Positions 1-6,752 of a stretch of 47,586 bases of DNA are shown one piece after another. The stretch's first letter is position 1. The number at the start of each line of letters is the position of its first letter. Under the pieces are notes generated by a model. It saw nothing but the letters and a program-made list of their open reading frames with translations, searched no databases and was not told the DNA's origin. Origin of the DNA: a virus; IMG/VR virus record IMGVR_UViG_3300009545_000290, positions 1-47,586 of that record; one strand, given 5' to 3'. The position numbers and the translations under genes were made by a program.

Positions 1-88
1 GAGCGCAAACCGCTCCAGGCCGGGCGTCATGCTCGGCGTGCGGCGCACGCGGCCCGCAGATTACAAGGCGCTTTACGTTGAAAAGTAG

Positions 89-370
89 TTACTGGCCGGT
101 GAACAGATGCCGGCGCCGCGCTTCCGGCGTCGGTGGCCCGCTCGATCGCGTCAGCATCTCATCGAAATCGGGATTGGCGATGATCTCGCCGCGGACCCAG
201 CGGTAGGTGCGGTGGCCGGCGTGCGGGACTGGCGCCTCACACTGGCACTCCTCGAAAAACACGTCGCAGCTCCGGCAGTATTGGCGGATTCGCGTCCCGC
301 CGCACACCGGACACTGGCCGCTCCGCGGCCCTAAGACGCGTTCGCGGTCGCTTTTTGACAGGGACGGCAT
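89..370 (-). CDS. Small zinc-ribbon protein, function unknown
   Basis: A 93 aa protein and the last gene of the leftward operon. The N-terminal half carries two Cys pairs (CPVCGG and CRSC, near residues 20-35) followed by further Cys, consistent with a zinc ribbon. It has no membrane segment or catalytic motif. Its ATG lies inside the 47 aa reading frame just upstream, so the two would be translationally coupled. The function is not recognisable; small zinc ribbons are unusually frequent in this genome. Confidence 0.7.
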   Translation of the reverse strand: MPSLSKSDRERVLGPRSGQCPVCGGTRIRQYCRSCDVFFEECQCEAPVPHAGHRTYRWVRGEIIANPDFDEMLTRSSGPPTPEARRRHLFTGQ

Positions 371-474
371 ATCTCCGCGTCTGCCTCGTCGATCAGAAGT
401 GGCCGCGGCGGCGGGATCGGTTCGCGCCGCGCAATGGCGAGCATCGCGGCTCGAATTTCATCTTTCAGAGTCAT
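331..474 (-). CDS. Small 47 aa protein with a CxxC pair
   Basis: A short reading frame filling the gap between the 458-718 and 89-370 genes. It overlaps the first by 17 bases and the second by 40. The product begins MTLKDEIRAAMLAIARREP, has a proline stretch and ends with a CRPC pair. The amphipathic N-terminus and the gap-filling position support a real gene, but no good ribosome-binding site precedes the ATG at 474. The function is unknown. Confidence 0.5.
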   Translation of the reverse strand: MTLKDEIRAAMLAIARREPIPPPRPLLIDEADAEICRPCQKATANAS

Positions 475-718
475 GTTCGCGCAGCTCGCGCCGAAGACGT
501 TCGCGCTCGGCTAAGGCTTCGCGCTCCAGGGCGGTATACAGTTCGTCGATGCTGATGTCCCCGAGGGCTGGGATGAGGGATTCGACGAACGCCTCGTTCA
601 CGCCGAGCATGGCGCCGTAGAGACGTGCGCGCTCACTGGCATTGGCTCTCATCTCGCGCACCGTTTCGCGCAATTCGTCGAGGGTCACCGGGCGAATTCT
701 ACTACCACCGCCCGTCAA
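458..718 (-). CDS. Small charged helical protein
   Basis: At most 86 aa, strongly charged and predicted helical, with a C-terminal segment rich in Glu, Arg and Leu that could form a coiled coil. The longest frame starts at a TTG four bases after the upstream stop. A GTG at 688 (VTLDELRETV) is an equally plausible start. No family is recognised. It lies in the leftward operon between a membrane protein and a 47 aa gene. Confidence 0.65.
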   Translation of the reverse strand: MTGGGSRIRPVTLDELRETVREMRANASERARLYGAMLGVNEAFVESLIPALGDISIDELYTALEREALAERERLRRELREHDSER

Positions 719-722
719 TTTT

Positions 723-926
723 TCAGAACGGCGCGTACGGTTCTGGCCCGAAGAAAATGAAGATCAGAATCAGACACCCGAACGCGAACCTAAGCAGCGA
801 GAGGGCCGGTCCCGTTGGGAGCCCCAAGCCGACTAGTTCAAATACTAGCGGGGTCACGAACAACAGCACCAGAATCAGGAGCACCGCATAGACCAGCCGC
901 CAGAGAAACGCTTTGATTTTTGGCAT
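723..926 (-). CDS. Small membrane protein
   Basis: A 67 aa protein with two hydrophobic stretches, about residues 10-32 and 44-62, indicating one or two inner-membrane helices. An AGGGA ribosome-binding site precedes the ATG at 926. The start lies directly downstream (in minus orientation) of the long inverted repeat at 941-983, so the gene may be separately controlled from the genes before it. The function is unknown; there are too few features to call it a holin. Confidence 0.7.
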   Translation of the reverse strand: MPKIKAFLWRLVYAVLLILVLLFVTPLVFELVGLGLPTGPALSLLRFAFGCLILIFIFFGPEPYAPF

Positions 927-933
927 AGCTTCC

Positions 934-992
934 CTCTCAGAAAACGGTTCTCAGAAACACGCCGACTTTCTGAGAACCGTTTTCGCAGACTT
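934..992. repeat. Inverted repeat element A with TTCTSAGAA sites
   Basis: A perfect 17-bp inverted repeat: arms 941-957 and 967-983 around a 9-base loop. The outer ends are AAAA and TTTT, so the folded RNA would look like a bidirectional intrinsic terminator. Each arm contains a nine-base palindrome (TTCTCAGAA at 948-956, TTCTGAGAA at 968-976; centres 20 bp apart), and a near-match lies at 934-942. A second copy, including the tail CGTTTTCGCAGACT, is at 6254-6303. It may be a terminator, an operator or both. Confidence 0.75.
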
Positions 993-1407
993 ACCCTGTC
1001 GTCTTCGGCCGCGGCTCGCCCGCCGACAGCCCTAACGTCGTCGCTTGTGCCACGAACAGTGAACGCGCGGCGCCCATCGTCGAGAGCTGGTCGTCGAGAT
1101 CCGCGATGGCGGCCGGGCTGATCTGCCGCTCGGGCAGCGTCGGCGCGCCGTCGTCGGTCAACGCCTTGTCGGCCGCCGTCATGTTGTCGAGCGACGTTTG
1201 ATACGTCGTCTTCGCAGCATTGAGCAAGCCGACGCGCCGATCGTAGTCGCCGATCGCATCGTCGATCTCGCGTCGCGTCCCGTCCTGAATGTTCAGGCGG
1301 GCGTAGTCCCGGAGCCCTTCGAGCGTCGGGCCGGTTTGGGTCAACTGAGTGTCGATCTCCGCAATCGCAGCGAGGACAGCGGAGCGGACCGCGTCAATGG
1401 CTGACAT
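991..1407 (-). CDS. Coiled-coil protein, function unknown
   Basis: A 138 aa acidic, alanine-rich protein predicted to be mostly helical, with an N-terminal helix and a central coiled-coil-like region. I use the ATG at 1407 (MSAIDAVRSAVLAAIAEIDT) because the longer frame runs through the neighbouring 126 aa gene. That gene ends at 1416, eight bases before this start. The element A hairpin follows directly after the stop, so this may be the last gene before a partial terminator. Confidence 0.75.
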   Translation of the reverse strand: MSAIDAVRSAVLAAIAEIDTQLTQTGPTLEGLRDYARLNIQDGTRREIDDAIGDYDRRVGLLNAAKTTYQTSLDNMTAADKALTDDGAPTLPERQISPAAIADLDDQLSTMGAARSLFVAQATTLGLSAGEPRPKTTG

Positions 1408-1415
1408 CGGATCCC

Positions 1416-1796
1416 TCAGCGACGCGAGCGAGCGGCCGGCGCGGCGGCGCCACCTTTGGGACGGGGCGCGCTCACCTGGAGGCCGAAGGTCGTCGCCTCG
1501 GGCAGCGGGACCGCGGTCACACTGAGAACGACATCCTCGGTGATGTTGCTGACATCGGGACCGACGCGCACGTCGGCCGTGACGCGGTAGACGGTCTGGC
1601 CGGCGGCGCCGGTCGGGTCGTTCGGATCCACAACGGCCGTGCCACTGCGAACGACGAACGATAGCGGAGTCGCCGGATCCTGAAACACGGTGCCGTCGCC
1701 ACTGATGATGGCGACCTGGAGCGCGCCGTCGATCGTGCCGTCCGGAACGGCGGTGATCTCCAACTCGGAAGCGTTGTCGCATGAGACTGCAAACAT
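1416..1796 (-). CDS. Beta-rich protein, function unknown
   Basis: A 126 aa protein beginning MFAVSCDNASELEITAVPD, with alternating hydrophobic residues typical of a beta sandwich and an Ala/Arg-rich tail. A GGAG ribosome-binding site precedes the ATG at 1796. It begins a new cluster after a 128-base gap carrying GGGTGT motifs. The small beta fold and its pairing with a coiled-coil protein could suit a structural or decoration role, but that is a guess. Confidence 0.75.
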   Translation of the reverse strand: MFAVSCDNASELEITAVPDGTIDGALQVAIISGDGTVFQDPATPLSFVVRSGTAVVDPNDPTGAAGQTVYRVTADVRVGPDVSNITEDVVLSVTAVPLPEATTFGLQVSAPRPKGGAAAPAARSRR

Positions 1797-1810
1797 AGGG
1801 AAACTCCTTC

Positions 1811-1894
1811 ACGGGTGTAAGAGGGGCGGGCGGAACGCTGGCAGCTTGCTCCTTTCCCTTTGGGCGTGATTTGGAACGCGGCGGGTGTTACGCG
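1811..1894. promoter_or_regulatory. GGGTGTTACGCG and GGGTGTAAG motifs upstream of 1796
   Basis: The gap upstream of the leftward gene starting at 1796 has GGGTGTAAG at 1813-1821 and GGGTGTTACGCG at 1883-1894. The second is the exact reverse complement of the CGCGTAACACCC motif found in intergenic regions at 6776, 14921 and 19379. The position and orientation would fit a promoter element or operator for the 1796-991 genes. No canonical -35/-10 pair is evident here. Confidence 0.4.
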
Positions 1895-1924
1895 GGCGGG
1901 TGTGGTCGAGCGGTCGAACCTATA

Positions 1925-2197
1925 CTAGCAAGGTTTCGGCCGTCGACCTTGCGAGCAACAGTGTTTACAACAGCGGGGCTGATTCTTGCGGAACAGCTTC
2001 GGATCGCTTCGGCCACACCACGTACACCAGCATGGCCCCAAACAGACACAACCGGGCGCGACGGGCGCGAAACATCGCGAGCACCGCAGCACGTTGATCC
2101 CGTCTTGGTAGCTGCCAAGGGGCGGCAGCGGCGCCGGCCGCGGCCTCCTGGCCGGCCGGACGGTCATTCGGCGCCAGCGCGGGATCGTCCGTCTCAC
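1925..2197 (-). CDS. Cys-rich small zinc-binding protein
   Basis: A 90 aa protein if translation starts at the GTG at 2197, which overlaps the stop of the preceding gene as GTGA, the pattern seen throughout this operon. The C-terminal half is packed with cysteines (CSRC, CVC, CWCTWC, CCKHCC), suggesting binding of two zinc ions. The N-terminus is basic and proline-rich. The function is unknown; nucleic-acid binding is possible. Confidence 0.6.
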   Translation of the reverse strand: MRRTIPRWRRMTVRPARRPRPAPLPPLGSYQDGINVLRCSRCFAPVAPGCVCLGPCWCTWCGRSDPKLFRKNQPRCCKHCCSQGRRPKPC

Positions 2198-2412
2198 GTC
2201 TCGCCGTTCAGCTCCCGGACGCGGCGGCGGGTGGCGTCGCGTTTCCATCGGAGCATCTCCCAACACGACAGCGCCACGTCCTCTGGACACTCCCCCCGCG
2301 CGAGCGCTTCGACGGCATCCTCCGACAGCGCGAGCGAGTACGGTTCAATCGCCCGATGATGGACGCCGCGCCGCCGATCGGCTGGGCGGCCGTTCGATTC
2401 GTGACGCGGCAT
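2194..2412 (-). CDS. Small basic protein, function unknown
   Basis: A 72 aa protein with a basic N-terminus and a helical centre (ALSEDAVEALARGECPEDVA), ending in a highly charged helix. It overlaps the upstream 72 aa gene by 68 bases, more than the usual overlap here, so the true start may lie further downstream. No domain is recognised. Confidence 0.55.
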   Translation of the reverse strand: MPRHESNGRPADRRRGVHHRAIEPYSLALSEDAVEALARGECPEDVALSCWEMLRWKRDATRRRVRELNGET

Positions 2413-2563
2413 ATCTCAGCACCTTGGTTGCCTGTTTGACGTACCAGTTCTGTTTCGACACCGGGACCATGTCCCACAGCACTGACGATTGATCCTTCGC
2501 TTCCATGTCAGCGAAGTAGATACACGCCGCCAGGCGATTGGTAATCGCCGCTAGATTGGCCAC
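2345..2563 (-). CDS. Small protein, function unknown
   Basis: A 72 aa protein beginning MANLAAITNRLAACIYFADM, with a conserved-looking centre (NWYVKQATKVLRYAASR) and a low-complexity Ser/Arg tail that overlaps the next gene. It overlaps the end of the 220 aa gene by 13 bases, consistent with coupled translation. No family is recognised. Confidence 0.6.
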   Translation of the reverse strand: MANLAAITNRLAACIYFADMEAKDQSSVLWDMVPVSKQNWYVKQATKVLRYAASRIERPPSRSAARRPSSGD

Positions 2564-3213
2564 AACGCCTCCGCGCGCTTTGCCTGTTTTCCTAGTTCCT
2601 CGATCGCGACTGGCCCTTGCAGCTTGGCCGCGTTCAACAGATTGACGAACCCGCTATCGACCGAGGCTTTGACTTCGGCCCGCGTCGCCCGTCGCCCTTC
2701 ACACCACCACGTTACATCCGCCGGCTCGCCGACTGTGATCAGGACGCCAGGATTGCCGATTTGGCTTCTCGCGACGCGGAACGTCTCGAAGGTCCGCGTC
2801 ATCCACAACGCCATCACGCCGGGATTGCGTTTCAGGCCGAAGCCGACCGCTTCCTCGGCCTCGGCCGGCACATTGTCGGTGCGACGCACCATTGCCGGAT
2901 TCGAGAGGAACGGGCAGTTCTGGATCGACCATTCGGCGCACTCGCGATGCGACGGCGGTTCGGAGATCGTCCGCGTGATCGCGCACATCGGCCCGAGCGG
3001 GAACGCGAGCCAGTGCCCGAGGAGATCGCCACAGATCCAACACTTCCGTTCCTTGAGCGCTTGCGCGAATTTCCGTTTGTCGACGACGCGAAAATCTGGC
3101 GTGCCGGTGCCGTCCTCGCCGCGGTAGACGAACCATGGGACCGGCCAGCCCTGTTCGAGCGGCAATCGTGCGATGCGTGGTGGCAGCGTGCCGAAGTCGG
3201 GCGCTTGCATCAT
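2551..3213 (-). CDS. Conserved-looking protein with Cys pairs
   Basis: A 220 aa protein. An N-terminal region (PWFVYRGEDGTGTPDFRVVD) is followed by a CWICG pair and further Cys/His residues (MCAITRT, HRECAEW, NCPF) in the first half, suggesting a structural zinc site. The second half contains WWCEGRRATRAEV and a helical tail. It follows the ATPase gene after 11 bases and is probably co-translated with it. I recognise the style of a phage or prophage hypothetical but cannot assign a function. Confidence 0.75.
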   Translation of the reverse strand: MMQAPDFGTLPPRIARLPLEQGWPVPWFVYRGEDGTGTPDFRVVDKRKFAQALKERKCWICGDLLGHWLAFPLGPMCAITRTISEPPSHRECAEWSIQNCPFLSNPAMVRRTDNVPAEAEEAVGFGLKRNPGVMALWMTRTFETFRVARSQIGNPGVLITVGEPADVTWWCEGRRATRAEVKASVDSGFVNLLNAAKLQGPVAIEELGKQAKRAEALWPI

Positions 3214-3224
3214 CGATGTTCTCC

Positions 3225-4895
3225 TCAGATGGAAAGGCGGACGGCGCCGGGGCCGTCGTCCGCCACGATCCCGCGAGCCTTGAGCCGTAGTAGGTATTGG
3301 TCGGTGCTCGATTTCTTTTTCCCGGTGGCTTCCTGGATCGCGGCGCGCCTCAGCGATGGGCCGTCTGAGACGAGCAAGTCCATGATCCGCCGCTCCCCCT
3401 CCGGCAATTCTCGCCGATAGTGATCGACCAATGCGGCGCCAGTCGGCAACGGCGTGTAATCGCCGAGCGCCGACTCCGCGGCCTCCGTGGGGCTGATGTG
3501 TTTCTTGTCGATTGTGATCAGGCCGCGGCCGGCCAGACGAACGAGGTACTGATCCCTGGACGATTTCTTGAGGCCGACCAACACGCTCAGCCGACTGCGA
3601 TCCAGCCCTGGGAATTGCACCACGGCGGTCAACACCGCCCGCTCGCCAGACGGCAGAGCGCCAGTGTTAGAAGCGTTCTCAGATGTCTGAGTAGGCTTCT
3701 GAGACGCGTCGATCGCTCGCCGCGCGCCGGGGAATACCCGAGACGCGCCGGGGGCGGCGGCGGTGCCGGCAGAACCGTTCTGAGGAGGTTTCTCGGTAGT
3801 CTCAGAAGTTCGCCGCGCGAGCGCGTCCGCGAGCCCCTTCGCCGCCAGGGCGATCTGTCCGGAGAAGCTGATCCCGAGTTTCACGAGATGTTCGACGCGT
3901 TCGAGCTGGCCTTTCTTCAACACGAATTTTTCAATCGTCCGCGTTTCGACTTTCGGTTGCGCATTCTTGGCGGCCGTCAACTCGCGGCGCGCCGTGGCCA
4001 GTGCGGCGCGCAATTCCGTCACGCTCTGTTCGCGCGCTTCGGCTTCCGCCGGCAGATCCGACAGCTTCGGCAACAGCGCCTTGATCTTGGCGGACGGCGC
4101 CGGCACGATGGCCGCCAGGCCGCCGGCCTTCGGATGCTTCGTCGTGACCCCGCCGACGTGAACCTTCGTCACCACGCGCGAGAGCGCCGGCCCGAAGGCG
4201 AAGAATTCGCCGTCCTCCAGGTCCCGGAGCTGCAACCGCGTCGCCTTCGTGAAGCCTAATTCTTCGCCGGCTCGCGCCATGTCGACATCGAGCGAGGTTC
4301 GGCCGATCAGCTTGTTATTCAACTCGGCCGCGGCATCCTTCGCCAGCTTCGAGAGCCGTTGGGTCGCGAGGACCGCGCAGAAACCGCGCTTCCGCCCGAG
4401 GCTACAGAGCCCCTTGACCGCGTCGGCGCTCTCCGCTTCCCCGCTCTCCGGACAGTAGACGTGCGCCTCGTCGAGCACCACCAGGACCGGATGCCAGAGT
4501 TTCTTTGGCGCGTCGACGAGCGCCTCCAGGAACAGCCGGACGAATCGCACGCGTTCGTGCCGCGGCAGTTCGTAGATGTCGAGGATCGCCGAGACGCCCA
4601 CTTCGAGCAACCGCTCGGCCAGCAGCTTGGCCGTGCGCGGATCCGCCAGCGTATCGCCGCCCTTGCGCGCCGCGAGCACGTAATCGTATTTCTCGCGGAG
4701 GCTGGCGAATTCCCCCTCGGGATCGATCACGATCTGCTGCACCTTGCCGTGTGATTGTTCCAGGAGCCGGCGCAACAGCCACGATTTACCGGCGCCGCTG
4801 GAGGCCTGCACCAACAGCCGCGTCGCGATCAGCCGCGGGAGATCACAGGTGACGCCGGGGCCAATTACGAGCCGCTTTTTCATGGGCGCAAGCAT
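3225..4895 (-). CDS. HerA/DUF87-family P-loop ATPase with C-terminal winged-helix repeats
   Basis: A 556 aa protein from the ATG at 4895, which has an AGAAAGGG ribosome-binding site; ATG 4883 is an alternative. Walker A is SSGAGKS (residues 32-38), Walker B is VLVVLDEAH (D142/E143), and ATQRLSKL follows near residue 190, as in HerA/FtsK-like DUF87 ATPases. A long helical region with a low-complexity linker leads to two related winged-helix-like repeats (GLKKSSRDQYLVRL and GKKKSSTDQYLLRL). Related ATPases occur in prophages and plasmids, usually without an assigned role; DNA translocation, processing or segregation are possible. The linker is encoded over two TTCTSAGAA-like pairs. It is divergent from the dual-HTH gene. 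Confidence 0.85.
   Translation of the reverse strand: MLAPMKKRLVIGPGVTCDLPRLIATRLLVQASSGAGKSWLLRRLLEQSHGKVQQIVIDPEGEFASLREKYDYVLAARKGGDTLADPRTAKLLAERLLEVGVSAILDIYELPRHERVRFVRLFLEALVDAPKKLWHPVLVVLDEAHVYCPESGEAESADAVKGLCSLGRKRGFCAVLATQRLSKLAKDAAAELNNKLIGRTSLDVDMARAGEELGFTKATRLQLRDLEDGEFFAFGPALSRVVTKVHVGGVTTKHPKAGGLAAIVPAPSAKIKALLPKLSDLPAEAEAREQSVTELRAALATARRELTAAKNAQPKVETRTIEKFVLKKGQLERVEHLVKLGISFSGQIALAAKGLADALARRTSETTEKPPQNGSAGTAAAPGASRVFPGARRAIDASQKPTQTSENASNTGALPSGERAVLTAVVQFPGLDRSRLSVLVGLKKSSRDQYLVRLAGRGLITIDKKHISPTEAAESALGDYTPLPTGAALVDHYRRELPEGERRIMDLLVSDGPSLRRAAIQEATGKKKSSTDQYLLRLKARGIVADDGPGAVRLSI
3676..3705. promoter_or_regulatory. TTCTSAGAA-like pair inside the ATPase gene (1)
   Basis: TTCTCAGAT at 3676-3684 and TTCTGAGAC at 3697-3705 each match the TTCTSAGAA palindrome at 8 of 9 positions. 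Their centres are 21 bp apart, the same spacing as the pair at 4901-4930. They lie in the low-complexity linker of the ATPase gene. They may be binding sites for the same regulator, or relics of a spreading repeat. Confidence 0.45.
3778..3807. promoter_or_regulatory. TTCTSAGAA-like pair inside the ATPase gene (2)
   Basis: TTCTGAGGA at 3778-3786 and GTCTCAGAA at 3799-3807 each match at 8 of 9 positions, with centres again 21 bp apart. A weaker half-match (TTCTCGGTA) lies at 3790-3798. The pair is about 100 bp from the previous one, in the same coding linker. Confidence 0.45.
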
Positions 4896-4900
4896 ACCCT

Positions 4901-4930
4901 TTCTGAGAAGTCTTCGCACTTTTCTCAGAA
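4901..4930. promoter_or_regulatory. Divergent operator: paired TTCTSAGAA palindromes
   Basis: The 55-base gap between the ATPase start (4895, leftward) and the dual-HTH gene start (4951, rightward) holds TTCTGAGAA at 4901-4909 and TTCTCAGAA at 4922-4930. Both are perfect, with centres 21 bp apart, i.e. two helical turns on the same DNA face. A weak -10-like TACACT at 4938-4943 ends seven bases before the ATG at 4951. The natural reading is an operator controlling both divergent genes, perhaps bound by the dual-HTH protein. Confidence 0.65.
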
Positions 4931-4950
4931 TGTCGGTTACACTCGGCGGT

Positions 4951-5469
4951 ATGACCAAAGTTCTCCAGCCGACACGCGACTATTCCACTTGGCCGACCAA
5001 ACAACAGGCCGCCAACCTGATCGGGGTGAGCACGAAGACGATCGAGAACTACGTCAAAGACGGGAAGATCAAGCAAGCGAAGTGGAAGCGGCCCGCGGGC
5101 GGTCCGAAACTGGCCGTCTATAATCCCGAGGACGTGAACCGCCTGGCTCATCGCATGTCGGCCGCGGTGATTGTGGATTCGCCCGGCGCGGCGCCGCCGG
5201 CCAGCGGCGCGGGCGGCGGGACGAGCGGCCATGAGCAACTCGCGCCGATCGGGCCGGCACTGAACGGTGCCGCGCTCATCGAGACGATTCTGCGCACCCT
5301 TCAGAAGACTTCTGAGACTTCCGAGAAGCTGTTTCTCACGATTCCCGAGGCCGCGCAGTTTACCGGCTTGACCGAGACGTATATTCGTCGCGCGTGTCAG
5401 GCGGGCACGCTGGCCGCAATTAAGGATGGCGGATGGAAGATCAAACGCACGGCGCTCGCCGCGCTGTAG
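4951..5469 (+). CDS. DNA-binding protein with two helix-turn-helix domains
   Basis: A 172 aa protein. Residues about 10-65 form an excisionase/MerR-like HTH (WPTKQQAANLIGVSTKTIEN, then a basic wing and NPEDVNRLA). A disordered Gly/Pro/Ala linker follows, then a second HTH near the C-terminus (LTIPEAAQFTGLTETYIRRA plus GGWKIKR). Two HTH units on a flexible linker would suit binding to the paired palindromes just upstream. An upstream in-frame ATG at 4930 overlaps the right-hand operator, so I prefer 4951. It probably acts as a regulator of this region; autoregulation is inferred from the operator position. Confidence 0.8.
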   Translation: MTKVLQPTRDYSTWPTKQQAANLIGVSTKTIENYVKDGKIKQAKWKRPAGGPKLAVYNPEDVNRLAHRMSAAVIVDSPGAAPPASGAGGGTSGHEQLAPIGPALNGAALIETILRTLQKTSETSEKLFLTIPEAAQFTGLTETYIRRACQAGTLAAIKDGGWKIKRTALAAL

Positions 5470-5795
5470 CGCCCGACCCGACGTGTGAGTGGGGGTCCGC
5501 GGCTTTGTGCGGGAAGCCGGCGACGTGGGTGTGCTATTCGGACCATTACCCGTTGCCGATGTACGCGTGTGATCAGCACGGGCCGCGCATGGCCGTGGCC
5601 GACCAGGCGCACCGCTTATCCTGGGCGCCGCCGCTCCCGCTGCCAGCGTTGAAAGAGTACGTGACGGCCCTGGCGTGGCGATCCTGGCTACTCCGTGGGG
5701 GGAGCAACCAACTCCGGGCGGACAATGCGTTCGCCGCGTTTCTACGGGCGCGCGATGAGTACGAACGGAGGCGAAGCCGTGAAGTCGTGGCGTGA
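5433..5795 (+). CDS. Small protein with Cys/His residues, function unknown
   Basis: A 120 aa protein whose ATG has an AAGGATGG ribosome-binding site inside the previous gene, overlapping it by 37 bases. The N-terminal half has spaced Cys and His residues (CEWGSAALCGKP, CYSDHY, CDQHG) in an order resembling small treble-clef or zinc-ribbon proteins. The C-terminal half is helical (WRSWLLRGG, FAAFLRARDEYERR). The function is unknown. Confidence 0.7.
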   Translation: MEDQTHGARRAVAPDPTCEWGSAALCGKPATWVCYSDHYPLPMYACDQHGPRMAVADQAHRLSWAPPLPLPALKEYVTALAWRSWLLRGGSNQLRADNAFAAFLRARDEYERRRSREVVA

Positions 5796-5997
5796 CATCG
5801 AGGAGGCGGCACTCACCGAGCCGCTCCTGTACCAGCTCGTGACGATCGTCCAGCGCGGCGACATGACGCGCGAACAAGCGCTCATCCAGGCCGTGCTCGG
5901 GCTCGTGGCGATGAAGGAAACGCAGCGACAGGCGATCGTCGAGCTGTTGAACACGCGCCCGCCACGGCCCCTGATCATCGTGCGGACCGAGACATGA
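5779..5997 (+). CDS. Small helical protein, function unknown
   Basis: A 72 aa protein from the GTG at 5779 (MKSWRDIEEAALTEPLLYQL). I chose this start because GGAGG lies seven bases upstream; an ATG at 5755 is also in frame but has no such site. The sequence is mostly helical with a hydrophobic centre and ends in a proline-rich strand. It overlaps the previous gene by 17 bases and the next by an ATGA. Confidence 0.65.
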   Translation: MKSWRDIEEAALTEPLLYQLVTIVQRGDMTREQALIQAVLGLVAMKETQRQAIVELLNTRPPRPLIIVRTET

Positions 5998-6422
5998 AAC
6001 GCGTGGGGGACGACGATCCCAAGCGGATCGACTACTTCGGCGCGTTCCAGGTCGGCGTGCCGAAAGACATCGGCTGGGCGATCGTGGTGCTGCACGAGGA
6101 CCGCACGGTGACCCGGACGTGCAAGGGCTGTGGCGTCACGGCGCGGTCGACCATCGGACCAGCCGGCCGCGTGGCCGAAGCGGAAATTCATCATCTCTGG
6201 CCGGGTGCGTGGTCGTCGCGCGGCTCGGCAACAATCCGATCAACTCGTAGAACACGGTTCTCAGAAATTCCGGTTTTTCTGAGAACCGTTTTCGCAGACT
6301 CCCGCCCCGAATCCACTTTCGCCGATCAGACAGCGAAGGTCCCTTCGCCAAAAAGGGTCAACAGACAGCCTCGGAACGGCCGCCGAAAAGGGACAACAGG
6401 AAGGGGACAACTGAGAGGGTGA
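5994..6422 (+). CDS. Small protein with a CKGCG motif; C-terminus runs through repeat element B
   Basis: At most 142 aa. Residues 1-75 look genuine (YFGAFQVGVPKDIGWAIVVL, then CKGCG and HHLWPG). From about residue 85 the frame passes through the inverted repeat at 6254-6289 and becomes a basic low-complexity tail that reaches into the iterons. The tail suggests that insertion of the repeat, or a lost stop codon, has extended an originally shorter protein. The start overlaps the previous stop as ATGA. Confidence 0.6.
   Translation: MKRVGDDDPKRIDYFGAFQVGVPKDIGWAIVVLHEDRTVTRTCKGCGVTARSTIGPAGRVAEAEIHHLWPGAWSSRGSATIRSTRRTRFSEIPVFLRTVFADSRPESTFADQTAKVPSPKRVNRQPRNGRRKGTTGRGQLRG
6254..6303. repeat. 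Inverted repeat element B (copy of element A)
   Basis: Arms 6254-6267 and 6276-6289 (14 bp) surround an 8-base loop and are followed by TTTT. The palindromes TTCTCAGAA (6258-6266) and TTCTGAGAA (6277-6285) lie 19 bp apart. The arms and the downstream CGTTTTCGCAGACT match element A near 941-990. The two copies bracket the left module. It could act as an intrinsic terminator for the rightward genes and/or as an operator, despite lying in an open frame. Confidence 0.7.
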
Positions 6423-6449
6423 AAGCGGCCAACAGGAGGGGACAACTGG
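6351..6449. repeat. Iteron cluster AAAGGGGACAACWG
   Basis: Four same-strand copies of an AAGGGGACAAC-type iteron occur at 6351-6364 (AAAAGGGTCAACAG), 6386-6400, 6401-6413 and 6436-6449, with a degenerate copy at 6422-6436. The same sequence recurs three times inside the initiator-like gene downstream (7570-7593 and 7679-7690). Iterons of this kind mark replication origins bound by a cognate initiator. Confidence 0.7.
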
Positions 6450-6455
6450 CGGGGC

Positions 6456-6640
6456 CACGTAGATACGAAGATCGGATCAGGACGGAGAGGGGGACGTAGA
6501 TCACGGACGGATCAGGACAGGGGGCTCACGCCCCCGCGCGCATCACCGGGGGGCGAAAGTCGGACCGGAGGGGAGATCCGCTTGACGAACCTTCGCAAAA
6601 ATTACAATTGACACTGGCAGAAACAACCACTGGTGGCGGT
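6456..6640. other. Origin-proximal region: direct repeats, GC hairpin and less GC-rich patch
   Basis: Two imperfect direct repeats sharing ACGTAGAT and GGATCAGGAC lie at 6457-6487 and 6493-6520. A GGGGGC-TCAC-GCCCCC hairpin follows at 6520-6535 without a T run. The stretch 6586-6613 is markedly less GC-rich than the rest of the genome and could be an unwinding element next to the iterons. No coding frame here looks genuine. Confidence 0.4.
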
Positions 6641-6752
6641 CGGAATTCCCACCACAAGTCGAGGGGACACCAACGCACGCGACGGCGCGACAGGGACAGC
6701 TCGCGGCGCGCCGCGTTAGGGGACCTGTCAGAAATATCCGCGAGGCCGATAC

